Below are positions 36,481-46,205 of a DNA stretch of 64,000 nucleotides, piece by piece. The stretch lies in contig NZ_CP124862.1 of the NCBI RefSeq assembly GCF_030013905.1, forward strand, positions 2,173,051 to 2,237,050. Reading direction: 5' to 3'. The notes below the pieces were generated by a model. It ran no database searches and was not told the origin of the DNA. It saw only the letters and a program-made list of their open reading frames with translations. A program made the translations under genes and the position numbers. Within the stretch, counting starts at the first letter, position 1. Each line of letters opens with the position of its first letter. The stretch comes from Petroclostridium sp. X23 (GTDB lineage: Bacteria > Bacillota > Clostridia > SK-Y3).

Positions 36481-36603
36481 TTATTTAACTTTCGGTATGA
36501 CGAAAGATCCATCAATCAGTAGATAGTCATAGCTTTCTTTAATATTCTCAATGATTCTATCGGTAATAATCTTATGTTCTTCATTGATATTATTTTCAGT
36601 CAT
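36481..36603 (-). pseudogene. Internally deleted duplicate of the GDSL hydrolase gene
   Basis: A 40-codon frame starting MTENNINEEHKII joins a short start directly to the C-terminal part (IIENIKESYDYLLIDGS and the end PKVK). It matches the last 35 residues of the intact hydrolase at 32845-33597 (DYIKTSYDYLLVDES). The promoter before it (TTGAAT, 17 bp, TATACT, 36634-36662) is also conserved, while the ribosome site has decayed (TGTAAG instead of GGAGGT). About 210 codons including the catalytic blocks are gone. Confidence 0.8.
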
Positions 36604-36777
36604 ATAGCACTTACAGAACGAATACTCATAAATAGTATATCGCATGTATACAAATTATTCAATCTCCACATTTGATTTTTTAAGCTATTAATTCCCTACT
36701 TAAAGATATCTATTTATTTACTTTGATTTTAATTCTTCACTATATTAGCAATATTTATGTTCACCAAACAAGAATAT

Positions 36778-36820
36778 ATAACTTTTAAGGGAAGTCAAAA
36801 TGACTTCCCTTAAAAGTTAT
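36778..36820 (-). terminator. 20-bp perfect hairpin after deoC
   Basis: ATAACTTTTAAGGGAAGTCA and its exact complement separated by three bases, 16 bp after the deoC stop. The arm ends in an AT run on the minus strand. The 115 bp before it (36663-36777) hold nothing recognisable. Confidence 0.8.
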
Positions 36821-36835
36821 ATAAAAACAGCTCTA

Positions 36836-37501
36836 TTAGTACCCCTCAACGTCCTGATTTTTCAACACTTTTATAACCGAACTTGTCCCCAGCCTGGAAG
36901 CACCTAGTGCAATAAAATCCTCGGCATCCTTTAACGATTTAATCCCGCCTGCCGCTTTTATACGGACATGCTCCCCTATATTTTCGGTAAAAAGTTTTAT
37001 ATCCTCTCTAGTTGCACCACCTGTGGAAAAACCTGTAGAAGTTTTGATAAAGTCTGCTCCTGCATCTGTAACTGCTTTACACATTGCAATCTTTTCTTCT
37101 TCAGTTAAAACACAAGTCTCAATAATTATTTTCAAAACTTTATCCTCCACGGCTGCCTTCAAGGCTTTAATCTCATCCTCAACAGCCTGGATGTTTCCGG
37201 ACTTCAATAGTCCTATATTGATTACCATATCAATCTCATCTGCGCCATTTATAATAGCGTTCTTTGCCTCGAAAACCTTCGTTTCTGTTGTATTGTACCC
37301 ATTTGGGAATCCAATGACAGTGCAAATCGCTAGTTTATCACCTACATACTTCTTTGCTTTAGAAACATAAGATGGCGGAATACAAACCGATGCAACGCCA
37401 TATCTCATTCCATCATCGCAAATAGCCTTTATATCTTGCCATGTTGCAGTAATACCTAACAAAGTATGGTCTACTGCAGATAAAATTTTCTCTAATTCCA
37501 T
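36836..37501 (-). CDS. deoC: Deoxyribose-phosphate aldolase
   Basis: 221 residues, full length. It cleaves 2-deoxyribose 5-phosphate to glyceraldehyde 3-phosphate and acetaldehyde in deoxynucleoside breakdown. Key residues are visible: D91 in [12 protein letters not shown], Schiff-base K153 in DFIKTSTGF, and K182 in RIKAAGGIK. The start has an AGGGAGGG-type site. It is a single gene here; the other deo genes are not in the window. Confidence 0.95.
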   Translation of the reverse strand: MELEKILSAVDHTLLGITATWQDIKAICDDGMRYGVASVCIPPSYVSKAKKYVGDKLAICTVIGFPNGYNTTETKVFEAKNAIINGADEIDMVINIGLLKSGNIQAVEDEIKALKAAVEDKVLKIIIETCVLTEEEKIAMCKAVTDAGADFIKTSTGFSTGGATREDIKLFTENIGEHVRIKAAGGIKSLKDAEDFIALGASRLGTSSVIKVLKNQDVEGY

Positions 37502-37662
37502 TATTGATTAACCCTCCCTTAATATAAATAACACAAGAATATGTGCCATACGTTATTGATCGTTCGGCAAGCTTCCAGCTAACTACCAGAAGCTTTTACA
37601 TAAACGATATAAACATTATATCATAGGAGCAGAACGTTGTTTATATATATACAAATAATGAT

Positions 37663-39378
37663 TTATACTTTAAATCTCTGGACCATACTATTAAGTTTTT
37701 CTGCAAGTTCAGCCTGACTTTGGGCTAACTTCGCGACCTCTTCCACTGCAATTGTTGTTTGGTTGATACCGCTCAAGATACCTTCCGAACTTGCTGCCGA
37801 CTCCTCTGCTGTTGCTGTTACATTTTGCATAGCCGCTGCAACTTGTACTATTATTTCAGCCATTGTTCTGGTTGATGCAGCAATATCTTGGGACATATCA
37901 TTAATGAACTGAGCATCTTTTTCATACTGCATTCCTGTTTGTAAAAGCAATTGGTAATCAGGTTTTACATTGTCTTCTACAAACCTTAACACTTCCTGCG
38001 CATTTTCTGATAAGTTGTTAAAGGCCTGCTTAACCTGTCCGACAATATTTGTTATACTAGATACTGTTGTCGTTGATTGCTCGGCAAGTTTGCGAATTTC
38101 TTCAGCTACTACCGCAAATCCTCTGCCGTGTTCTCCTGCTCTTGCCGCTTCTATCGCAGCATTTAGCGCAAGTAAATTTGTCTGTGAAGCGATATTTCCA
38201 ATCGTTTGAGCCATTACTTGGACCTGTTCTACTACTTTACCATCTTCAATGGCTTTTATGATCTTAGCGTACTTTTCTTCATAGATAGCATTTGCCGTTT
38301 CGATAGATCTTGCTCCCTTTTCTTTAATCTCATTGGCACGGTCTGCTATTTCTTTTGCTGAAGCACTTCCATTGTCGGCTTTGCTTTCAAGTTCATTGGT
38401 TGTAGCATGAATTTCTTCAGTTGATGCACTCACTTCTTCTGTTGCAGCACTTAATTCTTGTGCACCTTTTGATATTTCAGTGGTAGATTCGTTGATGTTC
38501 TCCATCGTTGAGGCAATTTCTTCTATTGTTGCAGACAACTCTTCACTTGACGCACTGATATCCGTTGAACCTGTAATAATCTCAGATAACAAATTCCTGG
38601 TATTCTCAATCGCTCTATTTAAGGCTATTCCAAGATTACCCAGTTCGTCTTTGCCGAAAATAGTAATCCTCTGCGTTAAATCTCCGTCCCCGAATGCACC
38701 CGCAAATTTAACAATATGATCCAGCCTCTTGGATATATTGAAGGATATGAGTAATCCTAATGCTATAGCTATACATAGAGCTAGAATACTAATACCTAAC
38801 ATAATATTAACAGCCGAATTGTATGTAGACCTATTTGCTTTATTCGCATCAGCGGCTTCTTGCATATTATAATTTAATAGTTTATCTAAAGATATAAACA
38901 TTCTATTACGTATTTCAGATACTTGTGGGAATATCCTTTCTGCTTCATCATATCGTTCTTCTTTTACCAGTGAAATAATCTGAACGCGCGCAGTTCTATA
39001 GTCTTGTAAATCTTTTTTTAATTGATTGTAGATATCTTGTTCTTCGGCAGATAAACCCAGATTCTCAAAGTCCTGAAGGTCTTTATCATTTCCACTGACG
39101 ATCTTATTCATTCTTTGCTCAATATCTTCAATTTCACTCCTGTTTTGCTTACGAAGAAGAATTAAAATATTTGTACGAATCTCTAAAATTCTTTCTCTAA
39201 CGGAATGAATTTTTTCCAATGATACTAAATTATTGTCATGCATAAGAACAGCATTAGAATTTATTATTCCCATATCTCTAACTCCAATAAAACCCACAAT
39301 TCCAATAAATATGGAAACAAAAAGAAAAGACGTTACAAGTTTATGCACTATTTTTAAATTATTAAACCATTTCATCAT
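37663..39378 (-). CDS. Methyl-accepting chemotaxis protein (second)
   Basis: 571 residues from ATG 39378 (GGAGG 6 bases before; next codon is also ATG). It has membrane segment 1 (about 14-34), a four-helix-bundle ligand domain (about 35-185), membrane segment 2 (about 190-212), HAMP (about 213-266) and the signalling hairpin with tip [20 protein letters not shown] and [20 protein letters not shown]. The leader of about 230 nt contains a 17-codon ORF with its own ribosome site and a consensus promoter. Confidence 0.94.
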   Translation of the reverse strand: MMKWFNNLKIVHKLVTSFLFVSIFIGIVGFIGVRDMGIINSNAVLMHDNNLVSLEKIHSVRERILEIRTNILILLRKQNRSEIEDIEQRMNKIVSGNDKDLQDFENLGLSAEEQDIYNQLKKDLQDYRTARVQIISLVKEERYDEAERIFPQVSEIRNRMFISLDKLLNYNMQEAADANKANRSTYNSAVNIMLGISILALCIAIALGLLISFNISKRLDHIVKFAGAFGDGDLTQRITIFGKDELGNLGIALNRAIENTRNLLSEIITGSTDISASSEELSATIEEIASTMENINESTTEISKGAQELSAATEEVSASTEEIHATTNELESKADNGSASAKEIADRANEIKEKGARSIETANAIYEEKYAKIIKAIEDGKVVEQVQVMAQTIGNIASQTNLLALNAAIEAARAGEHGRGFAVVAEEIRKLAEQSTTTVSSITNIVGQVKQAFNNLSENAQEVLRFVEDNVKPDYQLLLQTGMQYEKDAQFINDMSQDIAASTRTMAEIIVQVAAAMQNVTATAEESAASSEGILSGINQTTIAVEEVAKLAQSQAELAEKLNSMVQRFKV

Positions 39379-39506
39379 ATATACCTCCATTTTTTCAACT
39401 CTCAATCACCAGTTTATTAAAATTAAATACTGTATTATGGTTTATATGCATAAACGCCCCCAGTCAAAACAGATATTCATTAATAGAATGTAGATACTGA
39501 AACTTC

Positions 39507-39560
39507 TTAATCCTCACCAAGTACTCTAAAAGCTACCTCCATGATAGCCCACTCTGACAT
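39507..39560 (-). CDS. Possible 17-residue leader peptide of the MCP gene
   Basis: ATG 39560 with TGGAGG 5 bases upstream, 17 codons (MSEWAIMEVAFRVLGED) and stop TAA. It lies within the leader between the promoter at 39614-39642 and the MCP start at 39378. The strong site suggests it is translated; the role may be regulatory or accidental. Confidence 0.4.
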   Translation of the reverse strand: MSEWAIMEVAFRVLGED

Positions 39561-39613
39561 TCTATCCTCCATTCAAGTAAAATAAGCATCTTTACTTAGC
39601 AATCATTAATAAA

Positions 39614-39642
39614 ATTATATTACACAAATCGACATTTTTCAA
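39614..39642 (-). promoter_or_regulatory. Sigma-A-type promoter of the MCP gene
   Basis: TTGAAA (39637-39642), exactly 17 bp, TATAAT (39614-39619). It predicts a leader of about 230 nt. Nothing is recognised in the rest of the spacer up to 39946. Confidence 0.75.
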
Positions 39643-39946
39643 CAAAATCTTCCTTTGACTCTATCTTTAAGTTTCTCCTTTATTTTTTCATTCATTATAT
39701 CTTCTATAGTCAAAACTGCATATTTTTCTTTATTTATTATGGTAAGTAAAATATTTAATCTGAACCACAGCTTATTGATTTTATTATTGAGAGGAAAATT
39801 TAAAATCCCATGCAGAAAATGCAGTTCTCCTCTACACGTGTACTTTTATGTTATTAAAAAACACCATTTTAGTTAAATAGCGTAAGTAATGATGATATTT
39901 GGAAAAATGCGTCTATCCCGTCATTCTTTTGCATCATTCCTTTTCG

Positions 39947-40609
39947 TCACCCCTCTTTCTTGAAATACAGTGCCTTAAAATTCTTTTGTGTTACATCAAG
40001 AGTTTCATGCTTTACAGAGGTTGCTTCAAATCTCATCAAGGAGAAAACAATCTGTATGCAGAAACTGATTCCAAAAGCAGCAATAACCGTTCCGATACCA
40101 ATAGGTCCGCCTAGTTTCCAACCTATCAAAACAACAAAAATTTCAAGTATTCCACGACATAGTCCTACGGGAAGTTTTGTTTTCCGCCTCATTACAATCA
40201 TAAGACTATCCCTCGGCCCCGCACCAAACCCCGAATCAATATAAAAATAAGAACCATAGGCAATCGTAAAAAGACCTGCTATCATCTGTACTACTCCTGA
40301 TACCAATCCGTTCATTTGAGGAATAAAATTAAAAAACAATAATATATCAATAAAAACACCTATCAGTATCATGTTTAAAATCGTACCTAATCCAAGCTTT
40401 TCGCCCATCAGTACCACAATCACACAGATAAACAGGCTTATAAAAATAGAAACATTCCCAATAGACATACCAATGGTCTTTCCTATACCCCAATGGAAGA
40501 CCTCCCATGGCGCAAATCCCAGGTTTGCCTTCATGGTCATTACAATTCCCAGTGCAAATAAAAAGATGCCTATCAACAACTTTATAAACCTTTGAAAAAA
40601 AATATTCAT
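39947..40609 (-). CDS. YczE/YitT-like integral membrane protein
   Basis: 220 residues with five to six membrane segments. Marker strings are FALGIVMTMKANLGFAPWEV, the second half repeat GSGFGAGPRDSLMIV (here DSGFGAGPRDSL) and CRGILEIFVVLIGW. These fit the YczE/YyaS family, whose biochemical role is not settled. The ribosome site is AAGGAG, somewhat far (10 bases). It lies 65 bp after the next gene upstream and may share its transcript. Confidence 0.82.
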   Translation of the reverse strand: MNIFFQRFIKLLIGIFLFALGIVMTMKANLGFAPWEVFHWGIGKTIGMSIGNVSIFISLFICVIVVLMGEKLGLGTILNMILIGVFIDILLFFNFIPQMNGLVSGVVQMIAGLFTIAYGSYFYIDSGFGAGPRDSLMIVMRRKTKLPVGLCRGILEIFVVLIGWKLGGPIGIGTVIAAFGISFCIQIVFSLMRFEATSVKHETLDVTQKNFKALYFKKEG

Positions 40610-40674
40610 GTCTGTATTTCTCCTTATTGTAATATGACAACCTAGATACGTCCCTTTTTGTCTGTTCTAGTATC

Positions 40675-42408
40675 TCATGGTCCAGTCCCGATTCCATTGA
40701 TACGCCATCCAATATTTTCCGACTCTTTTTCAACTTCAACAAACCGTGATTGAGGACCATTTTCACTTGTTATCATCTTCTTAAAATCAAAGTCTACTTT
40801 CACCGGATATACTTTATAATTATTTTCATCTCTGCTATTTCCTATTTTAATTAGTCTGGCTTTATTAATATTTGTATCCGTAGGAAACCCCTTGTTGTAT
40901 AAGTCAGAAAAACCCATATTGCCGGATAAATAAGACACTAAATTCTTTAGCGTAAAAGTAGCATAATACCGTTTACAATCTCCTTTATCCAGGGCATCAA
41001 AACTTGTCTTAATTACTTCTTCAGGAGTCATGGTGCTTAATTCTTTAAGAAGCTTGTTGTCAAAATCGATATAACCGGCCAGCCATTCAGACCAGTCTTT
41101 ACCTGTGATTTGCTCCAACGTTTTTCGATCAAGAGAACACGCAAAGCTGGAGTGCCGGCCTCTGTCCATATAGGCACCTATGATTTGCCCCTGACTTCTT
41201 ATGACTATTCCCCGCGCCTCTATATTAGGTTCAAATCCCTCCGGCAATCCCTCATTTAACCTATAGATCTCAATATCGACTGTCTTTCCAAGGTATTGCT
41301 TCATATCACTTAATCCAATTGCATCGGAGAGTGTAAAATTATATGCCCAATATATTTTTATTGGAAACTCTCCTGCCTGATACTTCAAATCACTTGGAAG
41401 CTTTTCTTTCATCTCATTTACTTTGAAAGAAACTGTCCACCCATAGTCCTTAAACAGTCTTCTGACATCCTCCGGAACATCGTAACTTGATCCAGGGTAT
41501 CGGGGATAGCTTTCAAGCAAGCGGAAAAAATCCAGACCTGTCCTCACCTTCAATCCGTTTATATCAATATACCCCGAATCATATAGACTGTCATACACGG
41601 TATCGTAGCTTGCTGTCGTTCCATCCTTGTTCCAGAGCCTAAATTTGATTATAGACGACCTGTTCACCCTTATTTTATTATCATTGGGAAGCAAGGTCAT
41701 ATTGTCCAGATAGGATGAAAAATTTTTAAGCTCAGTAGGCTCTTTCATCGTATAAATTACCTTTTCATCATACTCAATCGTCACTTTTTCTGTTCCGGAC
41801 ATATCAATATTATATACTTTTTCTGCGTCATCCGGAGGCGCTGATGATTCTACAAGTTTACCGGATTCTTTTAACACAGTGAAAAGTTCAGCTTGATTCA
41901 GCAACTCCTGACGGTCTTTCATATTTGGAGAAAGAGTCAACTGTAAAAGAACCTCATCTCGCCCCCTCTGAATGTACAATTCTTCTTCATTGGGTATACC
42001 TTCTACATCGATTAAAGGTGTTGCGGGAAAAGATACTGAAGACAGAGAAGTCCAGAAATGACCTTTATATACCCTCTTGCCATTGGATACCAGTACAAAC
42101 GGTCTCCCTGAAACAGGAGTATACTTTGCGATTCTTTCCAGATATTTTCCCGCCTTAACTTTCAGGATGTGCTTATCCCAATAGTAAGTTATCAGCTGCT
42201 CTCCTCCAATCACCGGCTTATCCTCCAGAGGAAGATCATTTAATTCCAAATCACTCTCCGCATTCTCCTGAACCATGTATATCTCGAAGGGCTCTCCTTC
42301 TTTATCAACACCTATGTTTTGCGCATTTATTATCAGTATAACAACAATCGCACTGAGAATAGTAATGGCTGCGGCACCTATCCGGAACCTGTTCTTTCTA
42401 AAATCCAT
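40675..42408 (-). CDS. Unknown large anchored protein with DUF4830-like and NTF2-like parts
   Basis: 577 residues. One N-terminal membrane segment (about 10-28) and a large outer part. The middle (about 345-475: VRRLFKDYGWTVSFKV, then GQIIGAYMDRGRHSSFAC) resembles the DUF4830 protein at 29698-30192. The last 110 residues (TPEEVIKTSFDALDKGDCKRYY onwards, shown in part) look like an NTF2-type fold such as DUF4829. No enzyme motif is seen. It could be an envelope stress or sporulation-linked protein; that is a guess from family company. Confidence 0.6.
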   Translation of the reverse strand: MDFRKNRFRIGAAAITILSAIVVILIINAQNIGVDKEGEPFEIYMVQENAESDLELNDLPLEDKPVIGGEQLITYYWDKHILKVKAGKYLERIAKYTPVSGRPFVLVSNGKRVYKGHFWTSLSSVSFPATPLIDVEGIPNEEELYIQRGRDEVLLQLTLSPNMKDRQELLNQAELFTVLKESGKLVESSAPPDDAEKVYNIDMSGTEKVTIEYDEKVIYTMKEPTELKNFSSYLDNMTLLPNDNKIRVNRSSIIKFRLWNKDGTTASYDTVYDSLYDSGYIDINGLKVRTGLDFFRLLESYPRYPGSSYDVPEDVRRLFKDYGWTVSFKVNEMKEKLPSDLKYQAGEFPIKIYWAYNFTLSDAIGLSDMKQYLGKTVDIEIYRLNEGLPEGFEPNIEARGIVIRSQGQIIGAYMDRGRHSSFACSLDRKTLEQITGKDWSEWLAGYIDFDNKLLKELSTMTPEEVIKTSFDALDKGDCKRYYATFTLKNLVSYLSGNMGFSDLYNKGFPTDTNINKARLIKIGNSRDENNYKVYPVKVDFDFKKMITSENGPQSRFVEVEKESENIGWRINGIGTGP

Positions 42409-42557
42409 AATCCTTCTGACCCTCCTGATGACATTGTTTTACCATTCACTTTCATTGTTCAACTACATTGATTTCATTCTGTTTCTTATTTTCCATACTG
42501 TGAACGATTTAGTTCCACCCCTAAAAGTTTGTAGATGGTCTACATCCTAAGACGGGA

Positions 42558-43181
42558 CTATATGCTAGAAAGTTCCCAAAGATATAACGAAGCAATTGAA
42601 CCATAAGGAGAATACCGTCTTCTATATTGTTCAAAGTCTTTTTTGGAGAGTTCCTTAAGACCATATAAATTCATCATTCCTCTTCGAATGCCGAGGTCAT
42701 TATAACTTACTACATCAGACCGGCAAAATGAAAAAATAAGCAGCATCTCAACAGTCCAAACCCCTACTCCACGCAGAGCAGAAAGTTTTTTAATTATTTC
42801 CTCGTCATCTAAGGTAGAGAGTGTATGAAAATCTACTTTACCCGATATAGCAGCCTCTGCGATTCCCTTTATGTATCCTGCTTTTCTTTCAGACATCCCA
42901 CAACCTTTTATCTCCGCCAAGTCTGCCCGGACTACACTCTTCGGTGTAATGCTTCCAATTAACTCATTCAATCGGTTCCAAACAGTTTCCGCAGCCTTCT
43001 TTGAAATTTGCTGACTAACAATGCTTGAGATAAGCGCAGCAAACGGATCCGGAATAATCTCACGTCTAATCATACCTATCTTATCAATAACCGTACCAAG
43101 TTTCTCATCTTTATTTTTTAAGTATTCAATTTCTCTTTGTCCATACTGAAAAATTTGTTCCGCTCCAATTTTTCTATACAT
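42558..43181 (-). CDS. DNA-3-methyladenine glycosylase II type (HhH-GPD)
   Basis: 207 residues. The helix-hairpin-helix LSALRGVGVWTVEMLLIFS is followed by the catalytic aspartate in NDLGIRRGM, and the N-terminal half has AALISSIVSQQISKKAAETVW. This is the AlkA-like core without the extra N-terminal domain of E. coli AlkA and without an Fe-S cluster loop. It removes alkylated purines from DNA. It is a single gene with site AGGGAG. Confidence 0.9.
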   Translation of the reverse strand: MYRKIGAEQIFQYGQREIEYLKNKDEKLGTVIDKIGMIRREIIPDPFAALISSIVSQQISKKAAETVWNRLNELIGSITPKSVVRADLAEIKGCGMSERKAGYIKGIAEAAISGKVDFHTLSTLDDEEIIKKLSALRGVGVWTVEMLLIFSFCRSDVVSYNDLGIRRGMMNLYGLKELSKKDFEQYRRRYSPYGSIASLYLWELSSI

Positions 43182-43207
43182 TATCTTCTCCCTTTTCTAT
43201 AATCTTA

Positions 43208-43255
43208 AATAAAACTTGGTTATTTGGATACTATCGCCTAGCACCAAATAACCAA
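43208..43255 (-). terminator. Terminator of the diguanylate cyclase gene
   Basis: TTGGTTATTTGG (43216-43227) and CCAAATAACCAA (43244-43255) pair perfectly; the minus strand continues GTTTTATTT. Confidence 0.85.
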
Positions 43256-43294
43256 TCTTCATTTTCAAAGCATAATTTTATTATTTTCTAATAT

Positions 43295-45250
43295 TCATAT
43301 GCGGGGACGTTTTAGCGGTTCCCATACCTTAACTTTATTTTTTCCTTGTCGTTTAGCTAATATTAAAGCCTCATCCGCATTTTGAACAAGTTCTTCCTTA
43401 TTGTAATCCACATCTTTTAGAGAACACACACCTATACTAATAGTAATATCTAAAGACACTCTGGAAAAACCGGATTTAGATAGTACTCCTTTATCTGATA
43501 ACCATTGTGCAACATTGCTTCTGATTTGACTATATCTTTGGGACAGACTCATATTCTTTAAATTGATTTTAAGAATATCGCGTTTTTCTACACTATCTTC
43601 ATCATCACTCTCATCAATGTTTTGTGGGAACTTTACTATCTCAAATTTATGATCCGATACAATTATTCTAACTCTTTCCATAACCGTACCGGCTTCATCA
43701 ACTGTTGCTCCCGGTAGTATGATAGAAATCTCATCTCCGCCATATCTGGATACAATATCCTCAGGACGCAAATTGTTTTGAAGAATATCTGCCAGTTCCT
43801 TTAAAATATAATCACCGGCTTGGTGTCCATAAATATCATTGTACTTCTTAAAATTATCAATATCTAACATAACAAGACTTAGATCACAATCATTTCTTTT
43901 AGCACTTTCAATTTCCTTTTCAAGAATTTGTTGAAAAGAACGGTGATTGTATAATCCGGTCAGACCGTCTTTACTAGCTAAATTCTTTACAGATCTATAC
44001 AAAAGCGCATTTTCTAAAGCAGTTGATAGTGGTGCCATAATATTATTGATAAGTTCAAATTCGTCTTTGGATAAATCAGTTTTTGAAGTAATATCTATCA
44101 TTCCGATACATTGGTCTTCAGATAGCAAAGGAACAGCGTATCGGCAGCCATCATCCGTATTTTTCTTTATGGGGTGCCGTTCAAGGATTGCCTGTTTTAT
44201 GACACCTTCCAGTTTCAAATGTTTTTCTGTTTCATCATCTTCCTTATTTGAAGCTATGATATCCAGTGCGTTTTTCTGTACGTCATAGATTGATATTATG
44301 CAGGTATGCACATCAACAATATCTGTAATTGCTTTTATTCCTATCTTTGCAACGTTATCCAGTTTAACCGAAGAAGTTATTTCTCTAGTCATCTTATACA
44401 GCAGCTGATTATTCTTGCTCTCATTTTTAAGTTTTTGTGTGAGCTTTGCGTTGTTGATGGCAAGCCCAATTTCTCCCGATATAGTATCCACCAGTTTAAA
44501 ATCACTTTTCTTAAAGCAATTAGTATTTTCGCTGCCAAGAACCAATACCCCCAGTATTTTTTCATATATCTTGATAGGTATCGTCATTTGCGATCTTGTT
44601 TTTTGGATGCATAATATATAACGCTGATCGTTTTCTACATCATTTGAAAGAATGCCAATTCCCTTGTGTGCTACCCACCCAACTAAACCTTCTCCAATTC
44701 GAAAACTTGTTTTTTTGATTACCTGTTCCTTTATATTGAATTGTGCCTCTAACTGAAGCAAATCTCCCTCAAGCAGAAACATCAAGCCAAAGTCGGCATG
44801 CATATGAGTTGTTAATCTCGCAAGTATCGTATCCAAAAGTTCTTGAAGCGTGGCGGATGTATGTATTGCTAATGCAGTATCATACAAAATCTGGTTTTCA
44901 AACCTGAGAATTTTTATACCCCCACAAATTCTTTCAAATTCGCTAAAAATATTTACTATATTCGCAGATGTACCGAAGGATATATGTTCTCTCTGATTAG
45001 TATGTGAAACCATGTATTGCAATTCTTTAACTTTTTTATAAATCCTTAATATAATCGTCAATAAACATAGGATGGATATATATGCAAGAAATAATATGAA
45101 TACAACAATGGTCAACATCCCGGTATCACTCTTCTGCTCAGGAGGCAACATACTATTTTTCCATATTAGGAAAATAGCTGATACCGGTATAAATAGGGTG
45201 ATACTTATGAAAAACAAATAAAATTTTACTTTAAAATTATTTCTTGCCAT
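43295..45250 (-). CDS. Membrane GAF-GAF-GGDEF diguanylate cyclase
   Basis: 651 residues. Two membrane segments (about 9-29 and 44-66), two GAF domains (about 120-275 and 285-430) and a GGDEF domain (about 440-650). The active-site loop reads RYGGDEISI (Ile in place of the usual Phe), and a product-inhibition site RPED lies five residues before it. Between the active site and the ITISIGV strand there are about 60 extra residues (an acidic DESDDEDSVEKRD stretch and a helix), longer than usual. It is expected to make c-di-GMP in response to small ligands bound by GAF. Confidence 0.9.
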   Translation of the reverse strand: MARNNFKVKFYLFFISITLFIPVSAIFLIWKNSMLPPEQKSDTGMLTIVVFILFLAYISILCLLTIILRIYKKVKELQYMVSHTNQREHISFGTSANIVNIFSEFERICGGIKILRFENQILYDTALAIHTSATLQELLDTILARLTTHMHADFGLMFLLEGDLLQLEAQFNIKEQVIKKTSFRIGEGLVGWVAHKGIGILSNDVENDQRYILCIQKTRSQMTIPIKIYEKILGVLVLGSENTNCFKKSDFKLVDTISGEIGLAINNAKLTQKLKNESKNNQLLYKMTREITSSVKLDNVAKIGIKAITDIVDVHTCIISIYDVQKNALDIIASNKEDDETEKHLKLEGVIKQAILERHPIKKNTDDGCRYAVPLLSEDQCIGMIDITSKTDLSKDEFELINNIMAPLSTALENALLYRSVKNLASKDGLTGLYNHRSFQQILEKEIESAKRNDCDLSLVMLDIDNFKKYNDIYGHQAGDYILKELADILQNNLRPEDIVSRYGGDEISIILPGATVDEAGTVMERVRIIVSDHKFEIVKFPQNIDESDDEDSVEKRDILKINLKNMSLSQRYSQIRSNVAQWLSDKGVLSKSGFSRVSLDITISIGVCSLKDVDYNKEELVQNADEALILAKRQGKNKVKVWEPLKRPRI

Positions 45251-45394
45251 CTTTAGATACCCCTTTTAAATACATGTCATGTGACTGACTATTTTCAACA
45301 TAATCAAATTATAACATAGCAAAGAATAAAAAAACAGAACACATTGGAAAACAGCGTAGACTAGGGGAACTAGATTTGGTGAATTTATTAAAGT

Positions 45395-45431
45395 TAAAAA
45401 GATTAGTGCTTTTTCAGCACTAATCTTTTAT
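45395..45431 (-). terminator. Terminator of the polyol catabolic operon
   Basis: GATTAGTGCT and AGCACTAATC with a 5-nt loop; T-runs on both strands. It lies 130 bp after the DhaL stop, and no gene is present in 45251-45561. Confidence 0.9.
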
Positions 45432-45561
45432 CATAAAAATATACTGTTTTAACTATCTTCTTATAAATAATTTTATTTTCAAACACTTCCCGTTAGGGTT
45501 TAGACAATTTTTCCATTTTGAAAAACTAATTTATGGCAAAGTAACTTGACCCGCACTTCAT

Positions 45562-46203
45562 TCATTCTATCATTCTAATAATAGAATCAGCCATAGATTG
45601 AAGAATTAAGTTACAAGAAGTTGCGCCCGCATCCAAAACGCCTCTGGAACGTTCACCTAGCCGGCTCGCCCGGCCAATTTTAGCAACTAAATCTTTTGTT
45701 GAATCTTTTCCTTTTTTTGATGCCTCTTTCATTTCTTTTAATGCTTGTGCAAAATTCTTTCCATCTGCAAGTGCTTTTTGATAAGCTTCTGCTGCCGGTA
45801 TCAAAGTATCCATTAATGTCTTATCTCCAACTTTTGCATTCCCTAGTGTCTGAATTTCTTCTATTGCCGCTTCTAACATTTCGCCAAAGATTTGTGCATC
45901 AATTTCCTCTTTGCCACTGCTTGCTTTTGACATTTCAAAAAAGAATGTACCATACAGTGGGCCCATGGAACCTCCGATTTCTGTCATAAGCACCATGGCT
46001 AATACCTTAAGTGCTTCTGTCAAATTCACTTCTTTATCTTCCAACCGTTCTTGACAAATTGTGAATCCTTTATTCATATTAATACCATGGTCTCCATCAC
46101 CTATCGCACCATCTACTTCACTTAAATAATCCTTATTCTCTTGTATTGTCTTGATTAGGTTATGCACTATAACCGCACCATTTTTGTTTAAAAGGTTTTC
46201 CAT
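45562..46203 (-). CDS. dhaL: DhaL-type kinase subunit (dihydroxyacetone/erythrulose kinase)
   Basis: 213 residues from ATG 46203 (AAGGAG; a GTG at 46212 lies next to the site). The nucleotide/Mg loop DGAIGDGDHGINMNKG, the GGSMGPLYGTFF segment and GDKTLMDTLIPAAEAY are the family's active-site strings. It works with DhaK, whose gene ends 2 bp before. No DhaM phosphotransferase gene is nearby, so ATP is a likely phosphate donor, or DhaM is elsewhere. In this setting the substrate may be erythrulose. Confidence 0.92.
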   Translation of the reverse strand: MENLLNKNGAVIVHNLIKTIQENKDYLSEVDGAIGDGDHGINMNKGFTICQERLEDKEVNLTEALKVLAMVLMTEIGGSMGPLYGTFFFEMSKASSGKEEIDAQIFGEMLEAAIEEIQTLGNAKVGDKTLMDTLIPAAEAYQKALADGKNFAQALKEMKEASKKGKDSTKDLVAKIGRASRLGERSRGVLDAGATSCNLILQSMADSIIRMIE

Positions 46204-46205
46204 TT

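Noticed and set aside
37560..37610. AAGCTTC/GAAGCTT inverted repeat after the second MCP as terminator
   Set aside because: Weak stem with a long loop and no T-run on the minus strand.
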